Shown here: positions 1-14,600 of the stretch, in pieces | Position numbering within the stretch: the first letter of the stretch is position 1 | How the letters are laid out: every line of letters starts with the position of its first letter | NCBI GenBank assembly: GCA_963995505.1 | Contig: OZ023186.1 | Location: forward strand, 18,669,570-18,733,569 | Direction of reading: 5' to 3' | Source of the DNA: Hypericum androsaemum | Taxonomy: Eukaryota > Streptophyta > Magnoliopsida > Malpighiales > Hypericaceae | DNA: 64,000 nucleotides | Program-made: the position numbers and the translations under genes | The notes under the pieces: generated by a model | Seen by the model: the letters and a program-made list of their open reading frames with translations, nothing else | Database searches by the model: none | Told to the model about the DNA's origin: nothing

Positions 1-161
1 AAATGTATGCAGCTTGTGGGAACATGGCGGGTGCGGGTAAGGTGTTCGATGAAAGTCCCATGAGGGACTCAGTTTCTTGGAACTCGCTGTTGGCGGGTTA
101 TGTTACAATAGGGGATTTGGATGAGGCCAGGCGTGTGTTTGGGGCGATGCCAGAGAGATGA
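1..161 (+). pseudogene. Pentatricopeptide-repeat (PPR) protein fragment, runs off left edge
   Basis: The reading frame that contains the ATG at position 3 is open from the window edge to a TGA at 159-161. It encodes PPR-type helical repeats: a VFDESPMRDSVSWNSLLAGY stretch followed by DEARRVFGAMPER. PPR proteins bind organellar RNA and usually have many repeats, so this is only the visible end of a longer frame. The stop falls within a repeat, directly after MPER, where PPR proteins normally continue, and the DNA that follows is low-complexity and non-coding. This suggests a truncated or broken copy, but the upstream part is outside the window, so an intact gene ending early cannot be excluded. 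The family call is firm; pseudogene status is an inference. Confidence 0.7.
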
Positions 162-1708
162 GGTTGGAGATGGAGGTTAGGGATAAGGTTGGAGATGGAA
201 GGTCAAACGTTCGTTGTCGAAGGTGGGGGTATTTTGAAATAATATAAACAATAATTGAGGCTGATTTTGTAATTTGTCTATAAAACGACGTCGTTCCGAG
301 TAAGTTCGAGTCAATCAACTTACCCTGTCATTTTGCCATGTGGACCATAAAACGACGTCGTATTAGCCGACGTGGCAAGCCAGGTGGAGGTTTAAGTGCC
401 ATCATCCGGAGTGAACCGTATATTGTAAAAGATTGGAAAATACAGGGACTGAATTACCAAATTGAAACTACACAGCCTAAAAGTGAAATCGGTGAAACTA
501 CAAGTTGATAAAATGTATTTTTCCCAAAAAAAATTTAATCGTATCCGAATAATCCGAATCTCATACCATTTTAATCGACTTTTATCGGTATTCAGTGAGT
601 ATTTAATCTACGGTATTTGTCATTTTTACAAATAAACTATCCAAAGTGCAAATTACATATGTTTCTAATTCGTAAAATTATTACCGGGGGAGAGTAAATT
701 TTTACACTATATTACATTTTGTCGTGAATATGTATACTTTTCTAATTCGTTAAATTAGACATCCAGCCCAATCCTAGTATTCCTTAAAAATAAAACGACT
801 ATCTCTAGTCATTGTTGGGTTAGATGATGAACCATAAACTAATCAGGCCATGTGGCTTACTTTGAATTTGTTGGTGTTCCTGTCTGTATCTCACGTTAGA
901 TGCAAAATGAAGTCAACGAAGTTCCTGTCCTTTTGGATTTCTGTTTCGTTTAGAACTGAAAGCATTTTTGATCGAGTTGGCAACTCTTTATAAGTATAAT
1001 TTTGATCGAGTTGATATTTAGAAATTTTAAAATTTTTGAGCATTCTTATAAAAGTATTTGTCGAAATTCATTGGCAATATATAGCAGGGACACATAGAAC
1101 TTTAAAAATGGTGATTGCTAATCACGTCTCAAATATATAAGTTTGAGATTTCGTCGATTTGGTTTGAAACATTGTCAGGTCAATCACGTGGTGATCATTG
1201 ACGACTCTATAATCATAGTTGGAGTTCCAACTTTGCTCGAAAACGATAATAATTAGGTCGGAAACTCCATATTGCATGAATGGACTAATAATTAGATATA
1301 TTAATGATTGTTTGTATTCTCATCGAATTTATCGACACTTCAAAAATTAGGTTTCATCCTCATTTTCTACAGCACTAATTTGTACAATTATCACTTTCTA
1401 CAATCAGGCCGTGTGGCTTACTTTGAATTTGTTGGTGTATTCCACGTTAGATGCAAGATGAAGTCAACGAAGTTCCTGATTGATATATTCGAAAATTTAT
1501 ATATAAATACCATCTTCCAAAAATTATTGTTCCAACATTTAAACTACTTATTTAGGAGTTAGGATCTATTTCCATAATTTTATTAAACATTTAATTAATC
1601 AATTGATCTCACAAATCCACTTGTCACTCGAACATTTGTAATTAGAGGCTCTTCCGTTTTGCTCCCATACATAACTTTTCTCCTTCCTGAGCTTACCACC
1701 TCTCAACC
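162..1708. other. Intergenic, repeat remnants
   Basis: AT-rich DNA without a supportable gene. It holds two copies of an AAAACGACGTCGT motif (about 283 and 347). It also holds a diverged direct repeat of about 80 bases at 841-928 and 1404-1478, built around ATCAGGCC.TGTGGCTTAC and AGTCAACGAAGTTCCTG. The repeat pair is probably what is left of an old mobile element, but no clear ends or target duplication were found. Confidence 0.5.
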
Positions 1709-1934
1709 ATGACCACCGCCCAAAACGACGCCGCGCGGCCCCCGCCGTGGCAAACTGAACTGCCGCCTCATGGGCCTTCTCGACTTCAAGTGTCCCCCGA
1801 CCCCGTTCACCCCGCTCCGCTCCGTCGTGGACCCCACCCGAAACATCTGGTTCCGCGTCTACACCCCTCTCGCTCCCGCCTCCCTCCCGGTGATGGTGTT
1901 CTACCACGGGGGCGGGTTCACCTCTATCTTTTAA
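1709..1934 (+). pseudogene. Carboxylesterase (GID1/CXE-like alpha/beta hydrolase) N-terminal remnant
   Basis: The frame ending at TAA 1932-1934 reads KLNCRLMGLLDFK, then DPTRNIWFRVYTP, then LPVMVFYHGGGF. These are the landmarks of plant carboxylesterases of the GID1/CXE class; HGGG is the oxyanion-hole motif. The likely start, ATG 1709, is in a different frame and encodes a short lead ending RPPPW that resembles the usual N-terminus, so a frameshift or deletion lies near 1750. The frame stops four codons after HGGGF. The catalytic Ser (GxSxG), Asp and His, which sit in the missing two thirds of a protein of about 320-350 residues, are absent downstream. Active relatives hydrolyse small esters or bind gibberellin in the cytosol or nucleus; this copy cannot make an enzyme. 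Confidence 0.75.
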
Positions 1935-3239
1935 CCATTTCTGATAGTGTTTAAAAAATTCGGACAAGAACTTATAATTATTTAATCTGAAGTAGAACTT
2001 ATAATTATTTAATCTGAAATTTGACGAGAACGGAACTTGGGCCCATTTCTCCCATGAATGTCATCTTTTATTTATTCTTTTGGCCGTTTGTTTAGACAGA
2101 TAATTTTTTATAACGTAAATTTTTACCTCTTAAAGTTATATGAAATCCTCTTACACCCCGTGTTGTTAAACTAAATGCCATTGGCGATAATATTTCCTCG
2201 TTGATGTTAGATCCTAATTGATGTTGAGATAAACTAAATCTCAATAAATTAATATTTAGAGGATCATGAGATTTTATTTAAATAGGTTATTAAGTGAACT
2301 ACGACAATTTAGTGGGAAAACTTTGTTTATTGATTATTCTGATACATTTCGACTCTATATTAGCCGGAAAAGGTCAAAATGCAGTCATCAAGAGAATAGT
2401 AAACTTGTTGATTTGTACGAAAGAGATGGATCGAGTGCTATTGCTAATAAAATACATAACACTATTTGGACTGCATTTGTGGCCATTGATTTGGAGATAA
2501 CACACACTTTTTTCAATTAGATGATTGAGATTCACGCGTAAGAGTATACATGAATATTTTTGACATTGCTTGCTTTCATTAATGTCTCTGCAATACATTT
2601 TACTTTCCTAGTGATGTCTTTATTTCAATAAGAAAATATATCCTAAAGTTATGAGATTTTTTTATAATCAATAAGATTTTTTATTTTTATTAATGAGTGT
2701 CTTTACTCAATAAAAAAATATCTCCTAAAATTATGAGACTTCTTTATAATCAATAATATTATTAATTACAATTTTATTTTCAATTATTATGTAATTATGA
2801 TACCACTAAATGCTAAATAATATGCTAAATGATACTATTAAATATAATATAATTTTGCATTTCAAAAAATATTTCTATGTAATCTCTGATACTAAAATTT
2901 GTCATTCATTTATAGCTAATTTTATGTTGTCTCTTTGCTGATCCTAGACTTGTTATCACCAAGTGACTTCAATCAAATATTGGTTTCTCTTGGTTTTTAA
3001 GTTAACGAAGTTACCAAACGATATATTCGAAAATGTGTATATATTATATATATATGTTAAAATTAGGAAGAAAGAATATTATTGTTGTCCATTTTAGTTC
3101 AATATTAAATTAGTTAGTTCAATTGATATTTAGATAATAGATGAAATTTGGAAGGAAAAAAAACAACCAAAAGGACAACAACCAAAAAAACAATCAAGAT
3201 TCAAAACTCAAAGATGTTTTCTCTTGGTTTTAAAGTATG

Positions 3240-3274
<35 letters not shown>

Positions 3275-3930
3275 GTAAATGACATTCCACTTCTCAATCC
3301 AAAAAATTATCTCCCAAAAAATCCAAATAAGCAACTGAAATGGTCAAAATGCATTCGAATATTTTTCCAACAACTCTCTAAGATATAACCTAAACTATAT
3401 AAAATTATTTACTTCCTGAAAAAATTAATTCCAATTTTTTCCAAAGGATATTTGCTTTCCCCAAAACAAATATAATCTTAACGAATCCTTATGCGACAAT
3501 TGGTTCAGGCTGTAATTTGGATTTTTTTTAATGGAACATAATTGATTCTGAGAGATGTTATTTCATTAAAAAAAATCGGCCATGTTCCATTTTTAAATTA
3601 ATTATTTTAAACAGAAGACTTAAAGTAAACGAAAAAAAGAGAGACAGAAGCCAATGAGTTGACAACCGTGTTGGACCCTTCCAATAGTTCCAAATATTTT
3701 TTTTACAAGTTCCGAGTTATATAATCGAATATTTTGAAAGTAATTCTCTCATTAATAATTTTACGATTTAAAATAAGATTCACCAGCTTTCTATTTTTGT
3801 AGATTTTTAAATAATATTTTTTATATTTATAAACTTTAACTCAATAAATCAATACAAATTCTTAATAAATACTAAATAACTCTCTGTCTTCTTTTTTTTA
3901 TTTATCCCTAAAACGAGAGATTAAAAAAAG
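1935..3930. other. Intergenic, AT-rich, small tandem repeats
   Basis: No gene seen. It contains a 26-bp direct duplication near 1970-2020 (ACTTATAATTATTTAATCTGA). It also has an approximately 83-bp tandem duplication at about 2612-2760, recognisable by AGTTATGAGA.TT.TTTATAATC in both copies. A (TA)n run lies at about 3241-3270. The last few hundred bases would hold the promoter of the downstream kinase gene, but no TATA box can be assigned with confidence. Confidence 0.5.
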
Positions 3931-4305
3931 GCTTCTTCAGCTTTCCGACCAGACACGAGGAAACTCTGATCTACTTTGGCTGCCAACAAGAACCCTTCTC
4001 CAAGTTGGTGTCTTTATCTCTCTGTTTGGTTTTCTGGGATTTGTTGAACTAGTCAATCTTGTTCATTCCCTTGCCCTGTTTTACTTGAGAGGACTATTCT
4101 GCTCTGTTCTTGGGAAGTAGTCTTTGAAGCCCGTGTTCTTCTTTTTTTTGAATCTCTGATCGGACTGCATTAGCTTAGAGCTCTTGTGGATGGTAATCTG
4201 CAATTGGGTTGATCCAAGTTTCGATCTTTTTTCAGCAAGTTTAGTGCTTTAAGCTTGTACGCCTTGTTTGGTCATCTGGGTTGATCTCCATTTGGATTAG
4301 TTATT

Positions 4306-7272
<2,967 letters not shown>

Positions 7273-8501
7273 TTCGACCTACGAGCTCAGCCTCTCTCTG
7301 CAGCTGGAGCGAACTTGTACACTGTCCTTCGAAAGTGTGAGGGACCTTTTCCCTTTCTCGACGAATTTGTGTATATATATATATGTTCTTACTTCTTTTG
7401 AGGGTTTAAGATCATGCATTGATATGTCAGCTAACCATCAAACGTGAGAGGAGGCTCTTTCTTTGCAGTTTCCATCTTTTTCCACCTTTGTGTTGTTGCC
7501 ATTTCCAGGCTAATATCAACAATCTTCAGGCATTAATTCCAACTTAAGTAGACCTCTTTGGTTCATTAGTGTACATTGGTGAAGGAGGGATTCCTGGAAT
7601 GATTAATAAAAGTGACAGTACTGTTTTGTTGGTATGCAAGGCACCAATTACCAGTATTCAACACTTCGGGTTCTTGTTTAATGAGATGTCTTGAGAATGC
7701 AGTTGCATTAAAATTTGATAGTAAGAGTTTTGTCGACTTTTATGGGAGGTTGGTCTCGAAGTTGAATTAGTAAGCCCAATAAGTATTTTGGTACCTGATG
7801 GTTTTGACCATAACAATGTACCAATTACCAGACCTGGAACAGGAAGGACGACACACAAACAAAGGAAAATTATTTCTTCCATTATGTTGTAGGATTAGTT
7901 GGACTTATTTTTGGAGAGCAAGTTCTGAGTTTGTGTGCAGAAATATGAGCCAAGAGCAAATTACAATTGGATCCTTTACCAATCAATGACTCCGAGCCAA
8001 AATTGTGAGATAAACAATTTTTGCCATAACTATCCTCTTTTGATTTCTGAATATCGGGATCCACATATACAATAAATTCAGAGCCTGTCCTTTTTTGACC
8101 TGGGAGTCCCCATGCGCCATGCCAATATAAACAAATACATCTATGTTTTACCATTCTTTAAAAATCTGACTTAATCGACCAATTTAATATGCATTGAGAT
8201 GCACTTTATTATTGCTCTAAATCCCATACATGAGAGATTAATCCAAAATCGAATTAGATATTCTACCACATCAACCGCAACCATTTCAATTAATGAAGAT
8301 ACTTTTTTATTGCAAACCATAAGATCAGTTCCCATCCTCATCCAAAGGGAAACAAGAAATCATAAAACAAAATATAACCGAACCGAGCGGATTATTCCCA
8401 AACACAACACAAATCAATCTCGGACGGGCAGATTAACCTAACTAACTAACTAACATACAGGGGGCGTGCTAATTGCCAGCTTCGCGAGGAGTAGTTACCC
8501 T
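7273..8501. other. Intergenic between convergent kinase and eIF1 genes
   Basis: The first roughly 170 bases are probably the kinase 3' UTR, and the last few hundred should hold the eIF1 3' UTR on the opposite strand. I see no gene or clear mobile element between them. The two genes converge. Confidence 0.4.
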
Positions 8502-8837
8502 CTAGAAGCCGTGGATCTTGGTCTGGTCCTTCTTGACGAGGCCGCCCGCGACGAGGAAATGCTGGACGTTCTTACGCTGATCGCCCTGGAGCTGGATCAC
8601 CTTCCCGAGCTCCTTGTCCTGGACGACATTGCCGTTACAGCAGAACTCCTTCTTGAGCGCCTTGAGCACCTTCTCGTAGCTGAAGTCGCGCGGGAGGCCC
8701 TGCACCGTGGTCAGGCACTTCTTCCCGTTCCTCTGCTGGATGCGGATGTGCACATACTCCTTCGCCCCTGGGGCGTCCGACTCGGCCTCGGCAAACGGAT
8801 CGAAGGCTCTCGGGATCTGGGCCTCTAGATCAACCAT
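8502..8837 (-). CDS. Eukaryotic translation initiation factor 1 (SUI1/eIF1)
   Basis: Uninterrupted coding exon of 111 codons, close to the usual 113 of plant eIF1. The start MVDLEAQIPRAFDPFAEA matches the family N-terminus. The SUI1 fold follows with EYVHIRIQQRNGKKCLTTVQGL, FCCNGNVVQD, IQLQGDQRKNVQ and the invariant end IHGF. eIF1 binds the 40S subunit near the P site in the cytosol and controls start-codon stringency. The sequence supports a 5' UTR intron. On the minus strand a leader exon ends CTCCAG|GTATAA at 9413, and an acceptor TGTGCAG lies just upstream of 8856, 19 bases before the ATG. A TATA box at 9521-9528 fits a start site near 9490. The gene converges with the kinase gene to its left. 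It looks functional. Confidence 0.95.
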   Translation of the reverse strand: MVDLEAQIPRAFDPFAEAESDAPGAKEYVHIRIQQRNGKKCLTTVQGLPRDFSYEKVLKALKKEFCCNGNVVQDKELGKVIQLQGDQRKNVQHFLVAGGLVKKDQTKIHGF

Positions 8838-8856
8838 GTACTTCGCCTTACGCTAA

Positions 8857-9412
8857 CTGCACAGCGCACAAACAAGAAAATCCGCCAAAAAGGTCACAAC
8901 TTTAGGCTACTGAAGCAAATCCCCCTCTTCTATCCAACCAAACCCTAGTTGCTAAGAAACCACTAAATCTAACATCGACAATGTTTTCCTGGATCAAATA
9001 TTAAACGCACACAAATATTTTCCACAACAAATATCTAGTTTACTTAGGCTCCGCTTGTTGGCCGTTATTTCCGTCCACCGACAAATTTTGCACTATACAA
9101 AATTTGGAAACAGAATTTTCATCATGAAAAATACTTCCTGTTATTTTCTTTTTTTTTAATTAGTAGAATTATATGATTGACCCGATGGCGTACTGGAAGA
9201 TAAAATTAAAAAAGACATGACAAATTATGTTTAGAACTTTTAAATTTTTAAACCAAAAATATATCTTGTCAGTGTTTGAACTTGAACTTTTGTCAAATCG
9301 TCTGCGGGTCAATTACCTAGATAATTTTCCTAAACCGAAAAGATTAGGAACTTGAGTGCATGATTGTTCGATAGAAAACGAGAAATTGAAAGTAACTTCG
9401 AATATATTATAC
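8857..9412 (-). other. Inferred 5' UTR intron of eIF1
   Basis: On the minus strand the leader ends with CCTCCAG followed by GTATAATA, and the intron closes with CTGTGCAG before TTAGCGTAAGG and the ATG at 8837. The interval is AT-rich with T-rich tracts and has no coding potential. Long 5' UTR introns are common in highly expressed plant translation genes. This is inference from splice signals only. Confidence 0.55.
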
Positions 9413-9520
9413 CTGGAGGAGGAGGAGCAAGAGGTTTCTGGGTCAACGAAGATTTCGCAAGCTCGAAACTTTCAAGGGAAGAAAGATGATTTGTGGAGGA
9501 GTAAGCGCGGGAGGGTTGCG

Positions 9521-9528
9521 TTATATAG
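9521..9528 (-). promoter_or_regulatory. TATA box of eIF1
   Basis: CTATATAA on the minus strand lies about 30 bases upstream of the C/T-rich leader (around 9490) that leads into the inferred 5' UTR exon of eIF1. The spacing is what a plant TATA promoter should show. Confidence 0.55.
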
Positions 9529-9950
9529 TGGGGGGTCAAGGGCGGCCTAATACGAAAGATTCTGGGAATTCCTATTGGCCACGGAATCTAACTGGACTTG
9601 AGCTGGGGTTGGATTACGGTGGGGCCGGCGTGGTTACACGTGGACGGTCAAGATGTGAAGTTCTGATGTGTGGACGGCTGGGATTTGTTGATTACTCTAC
9701 TTGCGTATGACTCACGCTAACGTGTTATGAAGTTTCTGGTCTCTGTTGTGGGGTCCAGCTGGTGGTCGAAGAATCTGGAAAAGAAGGGCTCTGTTCTTAT
9801 TTTATTTAGACCACTCGTTCAAATTCCACTTGACGGGAACGGACAACAACAGGTAACGGATTTCGTATGAACAATTAATTATATAAATAATATTTTAGAA
9901 TCCTTTTCAATTTATCATAATTCAGGGGTAAGTTGATTAGATATATAAAA

Positions 9951-11106
9951 GGGTAAATTACATATGGAATTATGTTGGTCGTTGAAATGGACGCCGTAAA
10001 TTTTGTAGTTTATTTTCTAATTTTGTAGTCTCTTTTATTTGGGTTTATTATATTCTAGGGTTCCTGAAACCGAAATTGAAGATATTTTCTAGTGAATTGT
10101 CACCTGACACAAATGTCCCCACTTAAAACAAAACAAAAAAATTCTCTCTCCCCCTCCCCTTCTCTCTCCTCCACCTTCAAGCGACCGCCGGGGAAGCTGA
10201 GGCGGGGAACCACGGAGCCCCCAATCTGGACCAACCCATCAGCGGTGAACAACGTTATCCTCTCCTCATGTGTTTCCTACACAAATGATCACACATTACA
10301 GTTGTTAGCATCAAAGAGAAATGGCTCACAAGTGATTGCTAAAGAGAGGGAAATGTAACAAAGGGAAGGGGGGGACTGACAGGGTCAGGGAGGTAAGCAG
10401 AGTTGTTGCTATGACGGAAGACCCTGGGAGGCTTGGAGATGGAGAGATTGGATTCGTCGGGGCGCTGATCTTCATCTTCGGGGCCGCCATTATTATTAGT
10501 AATATTGGTATCAGACACACATCGGTGCTGCCTGCTGGGCCCAAATCTCGCATGCCTCCACCTTCTTTAATCTAGTTCCATATCAAACCGCGTCTACAAA
10601 TATTATGTTATTTATTACAGAAGCAGACAGAGAGACAGACATGCTCCCGCCTTGATCCAAACCCAATTTGATTCCTCCTAAATTGTTGGCATGCACAAGA
10701 GAAGAACAACTATGAGAGAATAGGGAATTAGAGAAAGGAAAGTGAAGAGGCGGGGAGAGAGAGAGAGGGGCTGGGCATAGTCTGTTTGGGATCAAGTGGG
10801 TGCAGGAGGAGAGGATAACACTGTTCACCGCTAATGGGTTGGTCCAGATTGGGGGCTCCGTGGTTCCCCGCCTCCAGCTTCCCCGACGGGCGCTTGAAGG
10901 TGGAAGAGAGATAAAGGGAGGGGGAGTGAGAAATGGAGGGGTTGAGAGAATCTGTTTTCTTTTCAGGTGATATTTCACTGGAAAAAGCTCTAATTTTAAT
11001 TTTAGGGACCCCAAAGTATAATAAACTCAAACTAAAAGGACTATAAAATTATATGGTCTCTAGCATCTATTTCACCAAATATCAGGATTTTAGATGTAAT
11101 TTACCC
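9951..11106. mobile_element. Foldback Mutator-like element, non-autonomous (1156 bp)
   Basis: Terminal inverted repeats of roughly 320 bases begin GGGTAAATTACAT and end with its complement ATGTAATTTACCC. The flanks TATATAAAA (9942-9950) and TATATAAAT (11107-11115) match at 8 of 9 positions, the target-duplication size of Mutator-like elements. The inner halves of both TIRs are GC-rich, in contrast to the AT-rich ends. Between the TIRs is a unique segment of about 500 bases with a short open frame encoding a hydrophobic run, GFVGALIFIFGAAIIISN. No transposase is present, so movement would need enzyme from elsewhere. Confidence 0.8.
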
Positions 11107-11276
11107 TATATAAATTTACATAGTCTCACTTGTAACTCAAATATGTTGTGAATAAATAAATCAATTGATCCAAAAGCCGGTACATGTTACTATCCAAAAA
11201 AAAAGACGGTATATGATGTATCATTTATGCGTACATGCTGAGCGGAACATATCCCAAGATTTCCTCTTCAGAAAAA

Positions 11277-11395
11277 CCTATAATATGCCTGAGATAGGAT
11301 AAGAAGGTATCGATGCATAGAAATTGGAAGTCTATTCTAGACTTCCAATTTCTATGCATCGATACCTTCTTATCCTATCTCAGGCATATTATAGG
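11277..11395. repeat. Perfect 119-bp hairpin (57-bp arms, 5-nt loop)
   Basis: Positions 11277-11333 are the exact reverse complement of 11339-11395, with ATTCT between. The arms run from CCTATAATATGCC to GGAAGTCT and back without a mismatch. No target duplication flanks it and neither arm occurs elsewhere in the window. It lies about 230 bases from the 3' end of the AUG4 pseudogene. Confidence 0.95.
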
Positions 11396-11623
11396 TTCGA
11401 ATTCGTTGAAGCAATTACTTGCACTCAACTCCCCAATATTTCAGAAGACTAGAGGATCGTACTCTATTTTCTGGATTTTATGGTTGCTTATGAATAGTCG
11501 TGGAATAACATCGTACAAGAATTGATTGAAATTCATCCAAATAGTAATAAACGTAGAGCTACCTTGTAAAATAAAGTCCGACGCGAAGAGAACACAGACA
11601 TTCTTTGGAGATGGGGGAGAAGG

Positions 11624-14600
11624 TTATGGGTTTGGGTGATTAGGTAACTTTTCAAAGTCCATCTCGACTTGATTGATCGTCCACTGCATATGTTGTAGCT
11701 TCTGCAAGTAAGTCACATGTTTGGACGTTAAACCGACCTGATGATTTAACCAGAGTTGCAAAGAGAATAATGTGGAAAGTGTTAGTTTACCATAACGATA
11801 TCCTGGTATTGCCTTGCGATTGTGTTGAAGTGGGGATCGACGCCCTGATATTCGCGCAGACGGGTGACCTAGGAAGCGAAGAAAGATCGAAAAAACGTAC
11901 GAAAAAAAATATCGGAAACCAGTAGTTGACTGTAAATATGGAGAGAACTCTTTCCAGCAATCATGATGCATGTAATTGATGCAAATATGATGAAGTCGAA
12001 AATACAGGAAAAGAACCAACCGCTTTGTTGTATGCCATGGAGGCTTCTTCCGTAGCCTCGACAAGATATTTCCTGAAACCAAATGAAGGTCGATTTGGAA
12101 ACCCCACAATCTGCTAATGAGGAATTGTATGAACCATAGAATTTTTGACAATGTGTTACTACCTTATTTTGTGGAGGGCCGGAATTGATTCCTGAGTGCA
12201 AGTCTCCAGAAGGAGAACATGCTCTAGGACCCTAGACAACAGATGAAGTACTACACAGGTTATTGTGTGTGAGAGACAGAGATCGTAGTCAATATTCTTT
12301 GGAAAAGTTCAACCAACCCCAGCTTTGCACTCATAGTTTCGCACATTTTACACAGCCAAGTCTTTTGTAGTTCATCCTATTAAAACCATAAACAGTAGAT
12401 TTGGTCATCCCATCAACAACTGAAGAGAACAGTATCAACTGATAAAGAAAGTGAAACCACAATCTAAAATGGCAGCAACACAAGCTTACGTACTTATGTT
12501 GATGTTGCAATTTCAAATCTTTGACAAGCTTATTAGGACAAATAATATGCAATGCTCCGTGATCTGACCAACAGTCTCCACAAACCAACACGGATCTTTT
12601 CCAGCATATTTTGTGCTCACTCACATGCATCCCGGAAACTTCCCAGGAGATCATCCATCCTAATCTTACTTCCGACCAAACGCGTTTAACTTTGGAGTTC
12701 TCTCAGGATGTGTGCCGAAAAAGAAGGTACACCTTGTTGATATGGATAGTACCAATCAAATCACTTAAGGTTTTTCATAATTGGATCTCACATAATATCT
12801 GCTCCAACACCTTCTCATGGCATGATTAAGACATATGTCAGCTTGATCGCTCTTTGATGATGACAAGGTCATATTTAGAAAGAAAAGATGTCGTATAATA
12901 TTGTGACATGGTTAGGGAAAGAAAGAGCTCACATACATTATAGTATTCTGAGAATTTCCTGTCAGCAGAAAATAGATCTTCACTCAAAGCTGCTTCTTCT
13001 CTCTCTATTTCCTCAATCATCAACTTAACCCTGACAAGTAAAAGAAGTATAAAGAAGAGTATCAGAACCAGCATGAATAATTTGTTTCTACACCACTTAA
13101 TACACAAATGGCTTGCCACAAAATTTAAAACAGAAAAACTAATGTTTCACAAAATCTTAGAAACTAATAACCGAAAATAATTGGTCCAAACCTCTCTGGA
13201 AGCTAGTAGTTGAGATTTGACTGGGAGATGAGTCTACAGATAACATGGAAAAAAGCCAGGCTGTGAGTTACAAATAGATATTCTTGGCGTGCAGTTAATA
13301 CACAAATGGCTTGCCACAAAATTTAAAACAGAAAAACTAATGTTTCACAAAATCTTAGAAACTAATAAACGAAAATAATTGGTCCAAACCTCTCTGGAAG
13401 CTAGTAGTTGAGATTTGACTGGGAGATGAGTCTACAGATAACATGGAAAAAATTCAGGCTGTGAGTTACAAATAGATATTCTTGGCGTGCAGTTAATTCT
13501 ATGCTTAGATGTGTTCGGCATGGCAGATTTTAAATAATAGACAGCAAATCAATCAGTTATCTGCCGAGCAATCTGCAATCCAAACACGCTCAAGTCTGCT
13601 AGCATGGAAAGAACTTCAAACCTAACTAAGAACTGCAAATTATCTACTCATTGTGTTAAATTTTGAAGAATGAAGCAACTAGATGCAAAGGCTTTATCCA
13701 AATATTAGAGCACAAATGCTGAAACTTGGGGCAGGGAGCTCCTGTGCAGGACATACCAATATCATCAACAAAAGCATCAGCCAACTTATCACATTTTCTT
13801 GTCAAACGTGCTTCGATCTCATGTCAAAGAGTCATCGGAGCATATAGTAACACCGGTACTGGTACAGTCAAGCGAACTCCGTGACATAATGCTCCATTTC
13901 TCGATGTCCTCTTCGTGGATGTCCCCGTCCAATGATATCAAAGGAAGCCTCAATTTCTGAGCTGCCTCTGCAACAACCAACCTATGCTCCAGAATATCAG
14001 ACCTAAAAACACAAAACACACACAGAGCAAGGTACATTGCAGATCCACACCTCCAAGTTAACCCGAAGAAGAATCAAAATGCACTACAAACTAAATTCTT
14101 CATCCTCATTACCACAAAAGCAACATTTTACAGAAGTTCGAACCAGAATCTTCCTCAATCTCCCTAAACACGTAATAATCTCAAACCTAGAAAGGTGGAG
14201 AACCGACCTGGTCCGAATTCTTCAAGCTATACTGAGGATACAACTCGGGATGTCCCGAATGCTCCTCCACCATCGCCACCGGCTCGCTATAGATCGCCTG
14301 CACTTCCTCAACCGCATCCGAAAAATCGAGACCAAATTAATTCCAGAAAAAAAAAACAAAAATTAGCACAGTGGGAAGGGAAGGGGGAATCTAATAACCA
14401 GTGCTTCCAAGTAGCGCAACCTCTCCCTGGACATCTCTTCTCGAGCCTGGAGAATCAGGAAGCGCACGAAACGAGATTATTAAATTAATTAATTAAATAA
14501 AAATTTGAGAGGAAGAAGGGGAAGTTACGAGTTGGAGGTCGAAGTAGGAGGACTTGGAGACGAGGGAGCCGTCAGGGTCTAAACAGTGTCTATCAACTGG

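Noticed and set aside
8466..8828. Plus-strand open frame of 120 codons
   Set aside because: It is the antisense shadow of eIF1, whose minus-strand protein matches the family end to end.
14037..14488. Plus-strand open frames of 97-109 codons
   Set aside because: Antisense to AUG4 exon-like blocks that match the family on the minus strand.
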